A stretch of 64,000 bases of DNA, from contig NZ_CP060398.1 of the NCBI RefSeq assembly GCF_015840915.1, positions 372,001 to 436,000 on the forward strand, given 5' to 3'. How positions within the stretch are numbered: the first letter of the stretch is position 1; every line of letters begins with the position of its first letter. Below, in pieces: positions 8,202 through 17,239 of the stretch. The position numbers were made by a program, and so were the translations under genes. The stretch comes from Synechococcus sp. CBW1002. GTDB lineage: Bacteria; Cyanobacteriota; Cyanobacteriia; PCC-6307; Cyanobiaceae. A model generated the notes under the pieces. The model saw nothing but the letters and a program-made list of their open reading frames with translations. It was not told where the DNA came from and did not search any database.

Positions 8202-9826
8202 GAGCCTGTCGCGCATAGATCACCGCCCGCATGCTCCACAGACGCCCCTGAATCTGCCCAGATCTCAGTGGCTTCAATGGATCTGGTCGATAATATGGGG
8301 CATGAGCAAGCCCAAGACCTTCCGGCCCTGGACCCCGGGACAGACCAGCTTGATGCCACCGTCGCCGATCGACTGGCTGCCGAGTGATCACCTGGTGTTC
8401 TTCCTGCTGGAGCTGGTGGAGGAACTGGACTTTGCGCTGATCATGTCTCCCGCCCGGCAGAAGGATGCCCGCGGTGAGAAGGGGTATGACCCCAGGATGC
8501 TGACGCTGCTGTTGCTGTACGCCTATTGCATCGGTATTGCCTCGTCTCGCAAGATCGAGCGCTCCTGTTACGAGGAACTGACTTTCCGGGTGCTGACGGG
8601 CAACCAGCAGCCTGACAACAGCCGCATCAGCGAGTTCAGCCGTCGCAATCTCGATGTCCTCAAGGGTCTGTTCATTCAGATCCTTCGGCTCTGCCACATG
8701 GCCGGCATGGTGAGCCTGGGCCATGTGGCGCTCGATGCACCAAGGTTCAGGCCAATGCCTCCAAACACAAGGCAAAGCTCTCGGCTTCTGCGAAGCAGTT
8801 GAGCCACGAGCGGATGCTCAAGGCCGAGAAGCAGCTGGAGCAGGTGATCAGCGCCTTGATGTGCAAGGCTGAGATTCTCGATGCCCAAGAGGATCGACGC
8901 ATACGGCAAGGGCAATCGCGGCAATGAGTTGCCGGATGAGTTGCGTCGTCGTCAGGACCGGCTGGCGAGGATTCGGCAGGCGCGCAAGGAGATGGAAGCA
9001 GAGACCGCTGCTGGTGCAGCGCGGCAGCGACAGGAGGAATCCGAGGAAGCCAGGGCCAGAGCGGCGGCTGCGCACGAGGTCGACACACCAGAGACAGAGC
9101 AGGCCAAGCTGAACAAGAAGGCAGAAACAGCAGCGGTCAAAGCCAAAGAGGCGAGGGAGAAGGCACTCGAGGCCGCAGAGATCGCTGGTGTGGAACCACC
9201 GGATCAGGAGCCTCTGGCGTCTGACGCGATGCCCAGGCGCGGCCTGCCCCGGAAGGCCGACGGCACACCCACCAGCAGGACCCAACGGAATTTCACAGAT
9301 CCCGACAGCCATCTCATGCAGTCAGGCGGCACCTACCTGCAGGGCTACAACTGCCAGCTGGCGGTCGACAGTGACCACCAGGTGATCGTGGCGGTGGGCG
9401 TAAGCAACCAGCCCCCAGACGTGGGACATCTGGAGCCGATGTTGGAGCGCCTTGCCGCCAGCGCCGGTGCATTGCCGGATGTGATGACGATGGATGCGCG
9501 CTACTGGAGCGAAGACAACGCAGGTCACTGTGAGGACCCTGGCATTGACGCCTACATCGCCACCGGCCGGCTCCCCCACGGTCAGCCGCTACCGCCGAAA
9601 CGCGGGCCGATGCCCAAGGATGCCGACGCCAAGGCCCGCATGGTCCGAAAGATCAGAAGCAAGAAGGGCTCCAGGATCTACGCCCAGCGCAAGGCGATCG
9701 TGGAGCCGGTGAACGGCCAGATCAAGCAAGCCAGGGGCCTGCGGCGCTTTTTGCTGCGGGGTCTGAAGAAGGTCGATGGTGAATGGCATCTGATCGCTGC
9801 CACACACAACCTGAGGTGGGTGCCTT

Positions 9827-10732
9827 TTATTGGACAGTTCCGGCCCCTGACATCGTTAACCCAGGACGGGTGGAACATGGTTCGGCCTCAGTGTAGACCG
9901 CGTGGGGAGTTTTGCCTCCAAGGGAACTGTGAGGTCTTACATGGCAATACCGCCACAGGAAGCGGGCCAGGCTGATTTCAGCGTCCCAGCCATCGCTGTA
10001 TGCCCGTAGGTAGACCTCCTCGTACTTGACAGTCCTCCACAGCCGTTCAACAAGGATGTTGTCGTAGCACCGCTTTCTGCCGGACCAGCTGATCTGGATC
10101 CGCTCCCCTTTGAGTCTGGCCACAAAGTCAGCGGACGTGAACTGACAGCCTTGATCGGAGTGGAAGATCTCTGGCCTACGGCCGCCTCCCAAGGCCATCT
10201 CCAGGGCCTCCAGACAGAACTTCGTGTCAAGGCTGTTGGAGAGCCTCCAGCTGAGCACATGCCTGGAATGGAGATCCATGATCGCCACCAGATAGAGGAA
10301 CCCTTTCTGCAGAGGGATGTAGGTGATGTCGGTCGCCCAGACCTGATCCACCGACGTGACCTGCGTGAGGTCCACCAGGCAGGGGAACCGCACGGACGGA
10401 TCACCTGGAACCGTCGTCCGGGGCTTCTGGTAGATCGCCCGTAATCCCATGCGCCGCATGAGGTTTCGCACTCGATCTCGGCTGATCGGGATACCATCTT
10501 GGGCCAGATAGTCCACCATCCGGCGGCTGCCGCTGCAGGGATCCTCCAGGTAGAGAGCATCGATCCTGGCCATGATCCGCAGCGTCGATACACGGACCGG
10601 TGTCGGCCGGTAGTACAGCGTGGATCGAGGCAGCCCCAGCAGCGCACACTGCCTGCTGATGCTGAGCTCGGGGTGGTCGTGATCGACCAGCTTGCGCAGT
10701 TCACGGGCATCAGAGCAGTTGAGACTTTTTTT
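9827..10732 (-). CDS. IS3 type B OrfB, DDE transposase
   Basis: The integrase core of the element, ~301 codons from the A8 run to the stop. It begins KKSLNCSDARELRKL, contains an HTH_21-like region (HPELSISRQCALLGLPRSTL) and the triad D (VWATDITY), D (IFHSDQGCQ) and E (DNILVERLW) with 35 residues between the last two. It has no start codon of its own in a sensible place. An open frame extends upstream to 10849, but that part overlaps OrfA out of frame and looks like junk. See the A8 run at 16321-16328 for the proposed route of expression. Confidence 0.88.
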   Translation of the reverse strand, partial: KKSLNCSDARELRKLVDHDHPELSISRQCALLGLPRSTLYYRPTPVRVSTLRIMARIDALYLEDPCSGSRRMVDYLAQDGIPISRDRVRNLMRRMGLRAIYQKPRTTVPGDPSVRFPCLVDLTQVTSVDQVWATDITYIPLQKGFLYLVAIMDLHSRHVLSWRLSNSLDTKFCLEALEMALGGGRRPEIFHSDQGCQFTSADFVARLKGERIQISWSGRKRCYDNILVERLWRTVKYEEVYLRAYSDGWDAEISLARFLWRYCHVRPHSSLGGKTPHAVYTEAEPCSTRPGLTMSGAGTVQ

Positions 10733-10997
10733 TGAGCCACTCCAGCTCCATCTGCAGCCGTCCGATCTGCTGGAACAGCTCCGCCTCCTTGGCCTGCCCC
10801 TCCTCCTTGTCCTTGGTCTTCTTGCCTCGGGTGAAGAGCTCGCTGGCACCGTCCAGGAGCTGCCGCTTCCACTGGCTCACCTGGATCGGGTGGATGGCGT
10901 GGTCGGCGGCGATCTCCTGGATCGTCTTGCGGCCACTGATCGCCTCCATGGCGACCCTGGCCTTGAACTCGGGGCTGTGGGTGCGGCGCTTGCTCAT
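10710..10997 (-). CDS. IS3 type B OrfA
   Basis: A 95-aa DNA-binding subunit: MSKRRTHSPEFKARVAMEAI, then a helix-turn-helix (TIQEIAADHAIHPIQVSQWK) and a charged coiled coil ending ELEWLKKKSQLL. The stop follows an eight-A run (10726-10733 on this strand). It is identical in all four copies. Confidence 0.9.
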   Translation of the reverse strand: MSKRRTHSPEFKARVAMEAISGRKTIQEIAADHAIHPIQVSQWKRQLLDGASELFTRGKKTKDKEEGQAKEAELFQQIGRLQMELEWLKKKSQLL

Positions 10998-12108
10998 CGG
11001 TGGGAGCCCCTTTCAGGGGCGGTACCCCGCCTCAGAGGTTAACGATGGGGCCTGTCCAGAAAAGCCAGACCACCTCAACCTGCTCAAGTTGTTCCGGTTC
11101 AGGCGATCACAGCAGCTGGCGCTGGCGGCAACGACGGGATGAGGGGCAACGGCCTTGGCAAGCACGGCCAGGGCTGACTCAAACCCGCCTGAATGAAGCT
11201 GCTCAGCAGAAGAACAGTGCCGCTGGAGTTCACCTCAGCCACGGTTCGTCGTGGCCGGGGGGCCGCTGCTCTATTGGCAACAAACTCCTAGAAAGGTCGA
11301 TGTAGATTCAGTTGCCCAGGAGGGCTTCAACAGAGGAAGACTTCTCGTTTTTTCCTGCTTTCAACCCTGGCGTACCAGGTGGTGAAACCCTAACGACTTG
11401 CGTTGATTGATCATAAACATAGGGAAGCAATGGAAGCGTTGCTTGCTGCATCCTGTATCGGTTTCGGATTGCCGGAGGCAGTTCTCGGATCGCCGCTTCA
11501 AGTTTCATGCGTCTCTCTCCTTCGCCTGGATGCGTAGAAGTTGCTGAAGTGCTTTTGTCATTCGTGTTTCTGTGAATGACATTCATTACATCCAGGCATG
11601 ACTCCGGATTTATCCCGGCTTTTGCGATGTAATCAACTGCTACTGCGTCAGCTTCAAGCTCCTGATCCCTGGAAAAGCCCATTAGCTCAAGGCGGTACTC
11701 GTTTAAGTATTGGTCTATGTCTTTCTTGGTTCTCTTGACATATGATGCCCCAAGACCATTGAGTCCCTCCATCGCGGCCAAAGAGCGAGGTGCGTTGCTT
11801 TGCAGGGTTGAATAGTTGGCAGAAATATATCTCGCATACTCATTGGCTCCCATTGAGGATTCCGTCTGGAGAGACAGAGCAAGGTACTGATTGTTCATCG
11901 CTGCCTGATTCGCAAGTGAATAGTTTCCCATTCCTATATTAAGACCCGAGCTGAATGCATTCAATCCCATCGCGATCGCAGCCCAAGTCTGAGCACTTCG
12001 CTGAGCCGCATGAGCGTTTTTCACTGCACTCGTGATCTTCGCAGACGCCAAAGCATCGAGTTCTGAGCCCTTTGTGGAGATCTTCTTGGGATGGTCTAAG
12101 TTTACATG

Positions 12109-13875
12109 GGGACTCCTGAAAAATCCAGATCCATTGCGCCGCAGCTGGTCTCAAGCATGAGAAACCGCTAAAGTGGCCGTGAATCAGGCAATCCGTGATT
12201 GCCTTTACTCCTGATCGTTCCATATGTACCGGAGGCACAATAACGGTCAGATCTCAATCAAGGAGTTCCACCTGCCATTTGGCGGCACACTTGATCCCGA
12301 GAATCGCTGGGTTCAACTGGAGGGGCTGATCCCATGGGATGAGCTGGAAGAAACCTATGCCCCTCAATTCAGCGCCACAATTGGCGCTCCAGCCAAATCA
12401 GTGAGAATGGCCTTTGGTGCTCTCTACATCAAACAGAAGTTAGGGCTCACCGACGAAGAGACAGTCCATCAGATCAGAGAGAACGCCTATATTCAGTTCT
12501 TTCTCGGCTTTGCGGGCTACACAGCTAAGGCACCGTTTGATGCCTCGATGATGGTGCACTTTCGCAAGCGTTTTTCTGACGAGGATCTGCGCCGTATCAA
12601 CGAGCTGGTGGTGCAGCGCGGCAAAGAGATCCTTCTGGAAGCACTTGCTCAGGCAGCAGACGATGACGACCATGATGATCGTGATTCCAGTGGAGGAGGC
12701 GCTCAGCTAGAACTTGATGCGTTGATCAAGCCTGCTGACTGGCCAGAAGGAAAGAATTGGGGCACTCTCACGATTGATGCCAGTTGCACTCCAGCCGACA
12801 TCACCTATCCCAGAGACCTCAAGCTCCTCAACGAGGCTCGCACAACGACCGAGCGAGTCATTGATGATCTGTGCAGTCAGTCATCGGGATTCAGGAGACA
12901 TCGACCTCGCTACGACCGTGGCCTTGCTCGTGCTCATTTCCTGAGAGTGGCGAAGCAAAAACGACCACGTCGCCGCAAAGTGAAGGCTGCCATTAAACAT
13001 CAGCTTGGCTATGTGCGGCAGAATCTCAAGGCCATTGATGCTCTGATCGGCTGCGGGGCAAGGCTTTCCGAGCTTAAGAGGCATTGGTGGCAGAAGTTGT
13101 TGGCCTGCAGCGAGTTGGAGCGGCAACAGGGCCTTCTGCTCGCCTCTCAGACCAACAGCATTCCAGACCGCCTGGTGAATCTTGTGCAGACCCATATCCG
13201 CCCAATGGTGCGAGGCAAAGCACGTGCTGCGGTGGAGTTTGGAGCCAAAATCAGTGTTTCGGTTCAAAACGGCTTTCCGTTCTTGCACCGCATAAGCTGG
13301 AACCCCTACAACGAAGGAGAAGACCTTATCGCTCAGGCGGAAAAATACAAGCTGGATACAGGATCTTACCCAGAGCGAATCTGCGCCGACCGGATTTATA
13401 TCACGGCCAAGAATAGGCATTTCTGCACGAGGAACGGTATTCGCCTCTCCGGCAAGCGATTGGGTCGCCCGCCCAAGGATCCTGATGTCACCACTGCACA
13501 CAAGCACCAGCTCCGATCTGATCAAGCTCGACGCAATGAAGTGGAAGGCGTCTTTGGCTCTGGAAAGCGCAAGTATTCCCTGGATCTGATCATGGCTCGT
13601 CTACCAGCTGGTGCCGAATCCTCCATCTCGATGGCCTTTGTCGTGATGTGCGCGGAAAAGGTCTTGAGGCTGCTGCGCCTCTTTTTTGTCCTTCTTTTTG
13701 GGTGGATCTACAGCTTTTTTATGGCCTGGTCAGCGATCAGAGCGCCTGAGGGCATCTGCAAGCCATGCTTTTGAGATCTGGCCGACTTGATGTCACCGCG
13801 CTTGCCAGCCTGATTAACGCGAAGCAAACGGACGAATCCGGCGCCGATGGGCCGAGAATCTTTTTCAGGAGTCCC
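12109..13875 (+). mobile_element. IS5-superfamily (IS1478-like) element, copy 1
   Basis: 1767 bp, ends GGGACTCCTGAAAAA and TTTTTCAGGAGTCCC (15-bp perfect inverted repeats), flanked by the 6-bp duplication TACATG (12103-12108 and 13876-13881). Copies of identical length lie at 24545-26311 and 51537-53303, also with perfect 6-bp duplications. Confidence 0.95.
12224..13774 (+). CDS. IS1478-like DDE transposase
   Basis: A 516-aa transposase. Order of features: a conserved N-terminal segment (GLIPWDELEETYAPQF), the DUF772-like part (GALYIKQKLGLTDEETVHQI, FDASMMVHFRKR), an acidic linker near residues 147-156 (DDDDHDDRDS), the first Asp in LTIDASCTPADI, a basic insertion (KQKRPRRRK), the second Asp in RICADRIYI and the Glu in RNEVEGVFGSGKRKYSL. 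The hydrophobic C-terminus (LRLFFVLLFGWIYSFF) is unusual. Protein copies in the window are essentially identical, so the element was active recently. Confidence 0.85.
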   Translation: MYRRHNNGQISIKEFHLPFGGTLDPENRWVQLEGLIPWDELEETYAPQFSATIGAPAKSVRMAFGALYIKQKLGLTDEETVHQIRENAYIQFFLGFAGYTAKAPFDASMMVHFRKRFSDEDLRRINELVVQRGKEILLEALAQAADDDDHDDRDSSGGGAQLELDALIKPADWPEGKNWGTLTIDASCTPADITYPRDLKLLNEARTTTERVIDDLCSQSSGFRRHRPRYDRGLARAHFLRVAKQKRPRRRKVKAAIKHQLGYVRQNLKAIDALIGCGARLSELKRHWWQKLLACSELERQQGLLLASQTNSIPDRLVNLVQTHIRPMVRGKARAAVEFGAKISVSVQNGFPFLHRISWNPYNEGEDLIAQAEKYKLDTGSYPERICADRIYITAKNRHFCTRNGIRLSGKRLGRPPKDPDVTTAHKHQLRSDQARRNEVEGVFGSGKRKYSLDLIMARLPAGAESSISMAFVVMCAEKVLRLLRLFFVLLFGWIYSFFMAWSAIRAPEGICKPCF

Positions 13876-13930
13876 TACATGAGCTAGCTCATGAGCCACT
13901 ACACATGCTGCGGCTGCTGGCTTGTCGCTC

Positions 13931-14107
13931 GTACCCGTTCAGGAGTCGGGACAGCTCGCAACGAACATCGGGCTTGCTGAACCCTTGACGGTGGCTTGAT
14001 TCCTGGTTGCATCTCAGTAAGAGACTCCTTGCGATGACCACCCCACCGGCCGGGATTTCAGAAGCCGATTGGGCCGCCACCCCGGTGGGAGTGAAGGCTG
14101 GATTTCT
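13931..14107 (+). mobile_element. IS66-family relic, transposase 5' end
   Basis: A different IS66 element from copies 1 and 2. It starts with a terminal repeat GTACCCGTTCAGGAGTCGGG and then encodes the transposase start at 14007, MHLSKRLLAMTTPPAGIS, similar to MHLRQRLLEMGAPPAGIS of the complete copy. It breaks off at 14107 where IS66 copy 2 begins. Its own left end interrupts the M48 protease gene. Confidence 0.82.
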
Positions 14108-15802
14108 GTATCCGTTCAGGGGCCGTGACGCAGCCGCGCAGCATTCACCGCCCTTGATCGCTGATCACCAAGCGACCACAGACACCACGATCGATGACGG
14201 CCGGCTCAGGGATTCGGCAACAGCGATGGCATCTCACCGCCACGATGATGGGCGATCAAGGCCTGCTCCAGGAACTGCCAGATATCACGGCCCTGTTGCC
14301 GCAGGCTGGTGGTGACCGTGAGCAACCTGCTGCGGCAGATTGCACCCTGGCGGGATTGGACGCCATGGCTGATCTTGCGCTGAATCACCGAATGGCGCAG
14401 GGCACGCTCGGCTGCGTTGTTGGTGGGCTCGATCCCTTCAATCTCCAGGAAGGTCCAGAGGCCATCGCTCACTTGCAGCAACTGATGGCAGGTACGCACC
14501 GTCTTGGCCCACGGCGTTCGCTCGCCGCGCTGGCAGCCCAGCTCCACAACCCGCTGCAGCGTGCCCACAAACGCCTGGCGGATCGGCCGACAGCCCTGCT
14601 GCAACGTGGACCAGTCGATCGTTCCGTCTTTGTAGCGGTGCCACTGGGCAAACAGCTGCTGCTGCAGGCCCAGCAGCTCCGCTCCAATCTCACCGCTGGC
14701 GCCCTGACGGTCAGCGATGGCAGTGAGATCGCGGATCACGTGCGCCCAGCACAGCTGGCGCTGCTCCAGCGGGAGATGGTTGTAGGCGGAGAAGCGATCG
14801 CTCACCACAATTCCGCCAAAGGCATTCCCGAGCAGGTCGATCGCGGCGGCAGCCGAGCGGCTCAGGCTCTGCAAGAACACTGTCACCCCCATGGCGGTCA
14901 CCATGACCCACTCCCAGCCGCGCCGGCCATCGGGGTTGCCCCCATCGGCATTACCGGTGGGGGCACCGGTTTCATCGACATAGACCACCGACTGCTGACG
15001 GGCAAACGCAAGGGCCTCCTGCATGGGCTGCTCCAGTGCTGCACTCAAGCGCTGGCGGATAGTGGCCATCGCTCCCCGGCTGATCTGTACCCCCAGCAGC
15101 TGATCCAGCAGCGCCTGGGTCTTGCTGAAACTCAACGGGAAGGCACTACCCAGCAGACCCACCAGAGCACTGAGCCGGGGACCGTAATGGCTTACTTCCA
15201 CCTCCGCCGGTAACGAGGCACAGGTGCTGGTGGAACAGCAGGGGCAGACCAGGCGGTGCAGCCGGTGCTCGATCACCAGAGGCGTGATCGGTGGAATCTC
15301 GATCACCTGGTGCCTCAAGGGCTCGGGATCCTGACCCTGTAGCAACGTGCCGCAGCGGCGGCAGGCCTGGGGGTGGTGCTCGACCACCTCATCCACCCGC
15401 TCGATCGGCAGCAGCTCCGGCCCAGATCCGGGATGGCCCGGCTGGCCGCCGCGCTTGCGGCCACTGCCCTTGCGTCGTTCGGGCGGCCTAAACCCCTGGC
15501 CATCACTGGAGGGAGGCTTGGAAGAATTGCGGGAGCTGCGGCCGATCCGCTCGCGCAGATGGGCCAGTTCGGTCGCCAGGGCGGTGAGCTGGACGCGGAG
15601 CTGCACCATCTCCTCCTGTTGAGCCAGAATGAACTCCCTGGCACCAGCTGGCCACGACAACCAGTCCACCTCGGAAATGCCAGCAGGAGGGGCGCCCATC
15701 TCAAGCAGTCTCTGCCTGAGATGCAAACGGGAATCAGGACGCCGTCAAGGGTTCAGCAGAGACGATGTTCGCCGCGTGCTGTCCCGACCCCTGAATGCTT
15801 AC
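14108..15802 (-). mobile_element. IS66-family element, copy 2 (complete)
   Basis: 1695 bp. Terminal repeats are GTATCCGTTCAGGGGCCGTG (at 14108) and, inverted from 15802, GTAAGCATTCAGGGGTCGGG. Immediate flanks (GGATTTCT on the left, AAGTCACC on the right) do not match, so no target duplication is visible. One side is an IS66 relic and the other an ISAs1 relic. This fits a later adjacent deletion or recombination rather than a simple insertion. Confidence 0.9.
14206..15726 (-). CDS. tnpC: IS66 transposase (TnpC), complete
   Basis: A 506-aa protein. An N-terminal coiled coil (QEEMVQLRVQLTALATELAH) is followed by a Ser/Pro/Lys/Gly-rich linker (SRNSSKPPSSDGQG), a Cys-rich zinc finger (CRRCGTLL, CPCC), and the DDE core with D in YVDETGAP, D in VSDRFSAY and E in NNAAERALR. 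IS66 elements of this kind carry only tnpC. The C-terminal 416 residues agree with the partial copy at 3-1253. Confidence 0.93.
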   Translation of the reverse strand: MHLRQRLLEMGAPPAGISEVDWLSWPAGAREFILAQQEEMVQLRVQLTALATELAHLRERIGRSSRNSSKPPSSDGQGFRPPERRKGSGRKRGGQPGHPGSGPELLPIERVDEVVEHHPQACRRCGTLLQGQDPEPLRHQVIEIPPITPLVIEHRLHRLVCPCCSTSTCASLPAEVEVSHYGPRLSALVGLLGSAFPLSFSKTQALLDQLLGVQISRGAMATIRQRLSAALEQPMQEALAFARQQSVVYVDETGAPTGNADGGNPDGRRGWEWVMVTAMGVTVFLQSLSRSAAAAIDLLGNAFGGIVVSDRFSAYNHLPLEQRQLCWAHVIRDLTAIADRQGASGEIGAELLGLQQQLFAQWHRYKDGTIDWSTLQQGCRPIRQAFVGTLQRVVELGCQRGERTPWAKTVRTCHQLLQVSDGLWTFLEIEGIEPTNNAAERALRHSVIQRKISHGVQSRQGAICRSRLLTVTTSLRQQGRDIWQFLEQALIAHHRGGEMPSLLPNP

Positions 15803-15960
15803 AAGTCACCGCGGGAAGACGCGCACGGTTACCGCGAGGAGAACGGCGTTCAGATCCTGGCAACCCTCAGGAGCTGGCCGACCGTCCACGCCCGGTCGGC
15901 CAGTGCTGCGATTCGGATGAACACTGAGCGATTCGGGGCTTACCAGAAACGGTGGTTAGG
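15803..15960 (+). pseudogene. ISAs1-type transposase C-terminal relic
   Basis: The frame reads PREDAHGYREENGVQILATL, which matches LREDGHRYREDNGVQILATL near the end of the ISAs1 transposase at 54716-55842. It then degenerates. It is bounded by IS66 copy 2 on the left and, shortly after, by IS3 type B copy 2 (15977). Not functional. Confidence 0.78.
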
Positions 15961-16056
15961 CAGCTTTTCTGCTCTTTGAGGTGGTCTGGCTTTTCTGGAC
16001 AGGCCCCATCGTTAACCTCTGAGGCGGGGTACCGCCCCTGAAAGGGGCTCCCACCG

Positions 16057-16344
16057 ATGAGCAAGCGCCGCACCCACAGCCCCGAGTTCAAGGCCAGGGT
16101 CGCCATGGAGGCGATCAGTGGCCGCAAGACGATCCAGGAGATCGCCGCCGACCACGCCATCCACCCGATCCAGGTGAGCCAGTGGAAGCGGCAGCTCCTG
16201 GACGGTGCCAGCGAGCTCTTCACCCGAGGCAAGAAGACCAAGGACAAGGAGGAGGGGCAGGCCAAGGAGGCGGAGCTGTTCCAGCAGATCGGACGGCTGC
16301 AGATGGAGCTGGAGTGGCTCAAAAAAAAGTCTCAACTGCTCTGA
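16057..16344 (+). CDS. IS3 type B OrfA
   Basis: Identical to the 95-aa OrfA of copy 1: helix-turn-helix and coiled coil, ending LKKKSQLL. The start ATG at 16057 lies 80 bases inside the element. Confidence 0.9.
   Translation: MSKRRTHSPEFKARVAMEAISGRKTIQEIAADHAIHPIQVSQWKRQLLDGASELFTRGKKTKDKEEGQAKEAELFQQIGRLQMELEWLKKKSQLL
16321..16328 (+). other. A8 run at the OrfA/OrfB junction (slippage site)
   Basis: Eight A residues followed by GT. Read in the OrfA frame they give KKK-S-Q-L-L-stop. With seven A residues the OrfA frame would run straight into the OrfB frame (L-K-K-S-L-N-C-S-D-A-R-E). OrfB is therefore in the +1 (equivalently -2) frame relative to OrfA, not the -1 frame usual in IS3. Loss of one A by RNA polymerase slippage on the homopolymer would restore the fusion. 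The same eight-base run is in all four copies, at 10726-10733, 45681-45688 and 49713-49720. Confidence 0.7.
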
Positions 16345-17227
16345 TGCCCGTGAACTGCGCAAGCTGGTCGATCACGACCACCCCGAGCTCAGCATCAGCA
16401 GGCAGTGTGCGCTGCTGGGGCTGCCTCGATCCACGCTGTACTACCGGCCGACACCGGTCCGTGTATCGACGCTGCGGATCATGGCCAGGATCGATGCTCT
16501 CTACCTGGAGGATCCCTGCAGCGGCAGCCGCCGGATGGTGGACTATCTGGCCCAAGATGGTATCCCGATCAGCCGAGATCGAGTGCGAAACCTCATGCGG
16601 CGCATGGGATTACGGGCGATCTACCAGAAGCCCCGGACGACGGTTCCAGGTGATCCGTCCGTGCGGTTCCCCTGCCTGGTGGACCTCACGCAGGTCACGT
16701 CGGTGGATCAGGTCTGGGCGACCGACATCACCTACATCCCTCTGCAGAAAGGGTTCCTCTATCTGGTGGCGATCATGGATCTCCATTCCAGGCATGTGCT
16801 CAGCTGGAGGCTCTCCAACAGCCTTGACACGAAGTTCTGTCTGGAGGCCCTGGAGATGGCCTTGGGAGGCGGCCGTAGGCCAGAGATCTTCCACTCCGAT
16901 CAAGGCTGTCAGTTCACGTCCGCTGACTTTGTGGCCAGACTCAAAGGGGAGCGGATCCAGATCAGCTGGTCCGGCAGAAAGCGGTGCTACGACAACATCC
17001 TTGTTGAACGGCTGTGGAGGACTGTCAAGTACGAGGAGGTCTACCTACGGGCATACAGCGATGGCTGGGACGCTGAAATCAGCCTGGCCCGCTTCCTGTG
17101 GCGGTATTGCCATGTAAGACCTCACAGTTCCCTTGGAGGCAAAACTCCCCACGCGGTCTACACTGAGGCCGAACCATGTTCCACCCGTCCTGGGTTAACG
17201 ATGTCAGGGGCCGGAACTGTCCAATAA
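16322..17227 (+). CDS. IS3 type B OrfB, DDE transposase
   Basis: Same protein as in copy 1: catalytic Asp, Asp and Glu in VWATDITY, HSDQGCQF and NILVERLWR. Coordinates run from the A8 run, because a convincing independent start is not visible. Confidence 0.88.
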   Translation, partial: KKSLNCSDARELRKLVDHDHPELSISRQCALLGLPRSTLYYRPTPVRVSTLRIMARIDALYLEDPCSGSRRMVDYLAQDGIPISRDRVRNLMRRMGLRAIYQKPRTTVPGDPSVRFPCLVDLTQVTSVDQVWATDITYIPLQKGFLYLVAIMDLHSRHVLSWRLSNSLDTKFCLEALEMALGGGRRPEIFHSDQGCQFTSADFVARLKGERIQISWSGRKRCYDNILVERLWRTVKYEEVYLRAYSDGWDAEISLARFLWRYCHVRPHSSLGGKTPHAVYTEAEPCSTRPGLTMSGAGTVQ

Positions 17228-17239
17228 AAGGCACCCACC

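Larger units (their letters stand above)
9812..11077 (-). mobile_element. IS3-family element type B, copy 1
   Basis: A complete 1266-bp element with ends TGAGGTGG...CCACCTCA and a 3-bp target duplication ACC (9809-9811 and 11078-11080). Inner terminal repeats share the TTGGACAG / CTGGACAG core. Four copies of exactly this length are in the window: here, 15977-17242, 44767-46032 and 49369-50634. Confidence 0.95.
8302..11142 (+). pseudogene. IS1182 transposase, frameshifted and interrupted
   Basis: The gene starts MSKPKTFRPW and aligns with the intact 515-aa transposase at 58564-60111. Near 8739 the intact GATGGCACC reads GATGCACC, one base short, which ruins the frame just after the first catalytic Asp (VALD). 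The downstream frame reopens at ~8881 and runs through MTMDARYW and VEPVNGQIK to HLIAATHNL. There the IS3 element (9812-11077) enters with an ACC duplication. The remainder, NLLKLFRFRRSQQ, ends at 11142. Confidence 0.9.
8202..11287 (+). mobile_element. IS1182-family element, copy 1, interrupted by IS3 type B
   Basis: The ends are GAGCCTGTCGCGCATAGA on the left and, inverted, GAGTTTGTTGCCAATAGA on the right. They match the complete copy at 58422-60211. Flanks are ATAG on the left and CTAG on the right, a near but imperfect 4-bp duplication. The copy is dead twice over: a one-base deletion near 8739 and the IS3 insertion at 9812-11077. Confidence 0.88.
11308..13930 (-). pseudogene. M48-type zinc metalloprotease, split and truncated
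   Basis: Two pieces of one gene, 13876-13930 and 11308-12108, separated by an IS of 1767 bp. Joined at one copy of the TACATG duplication they read AACVVAHELAHVNLDHPKK. The zinc-binding HExxH (HELAH) therefore lies immediately upstream of the insertion point. The second piece continues with the third-ligand region QELEADAVAVDYIAKAGINP and THPGEGERRM, typical of M48 peptidases of the YcaL/LoiP or BepA type. The N-terminus, with any lipoprotein or signal sequence, is lost at the IS66 relic starting at 13931. The remaining 247-codon frame at 11308-12051 has no complete active site. Confidence 0.85.

Noticed and set aside
16182-17117. 311-codon frame in IS3 type B (four copies)
   Set aside because: It is the third frame across the transposase. 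Its translation lacks DDE motifs and is Ser/Trp/Arg-rich noise.
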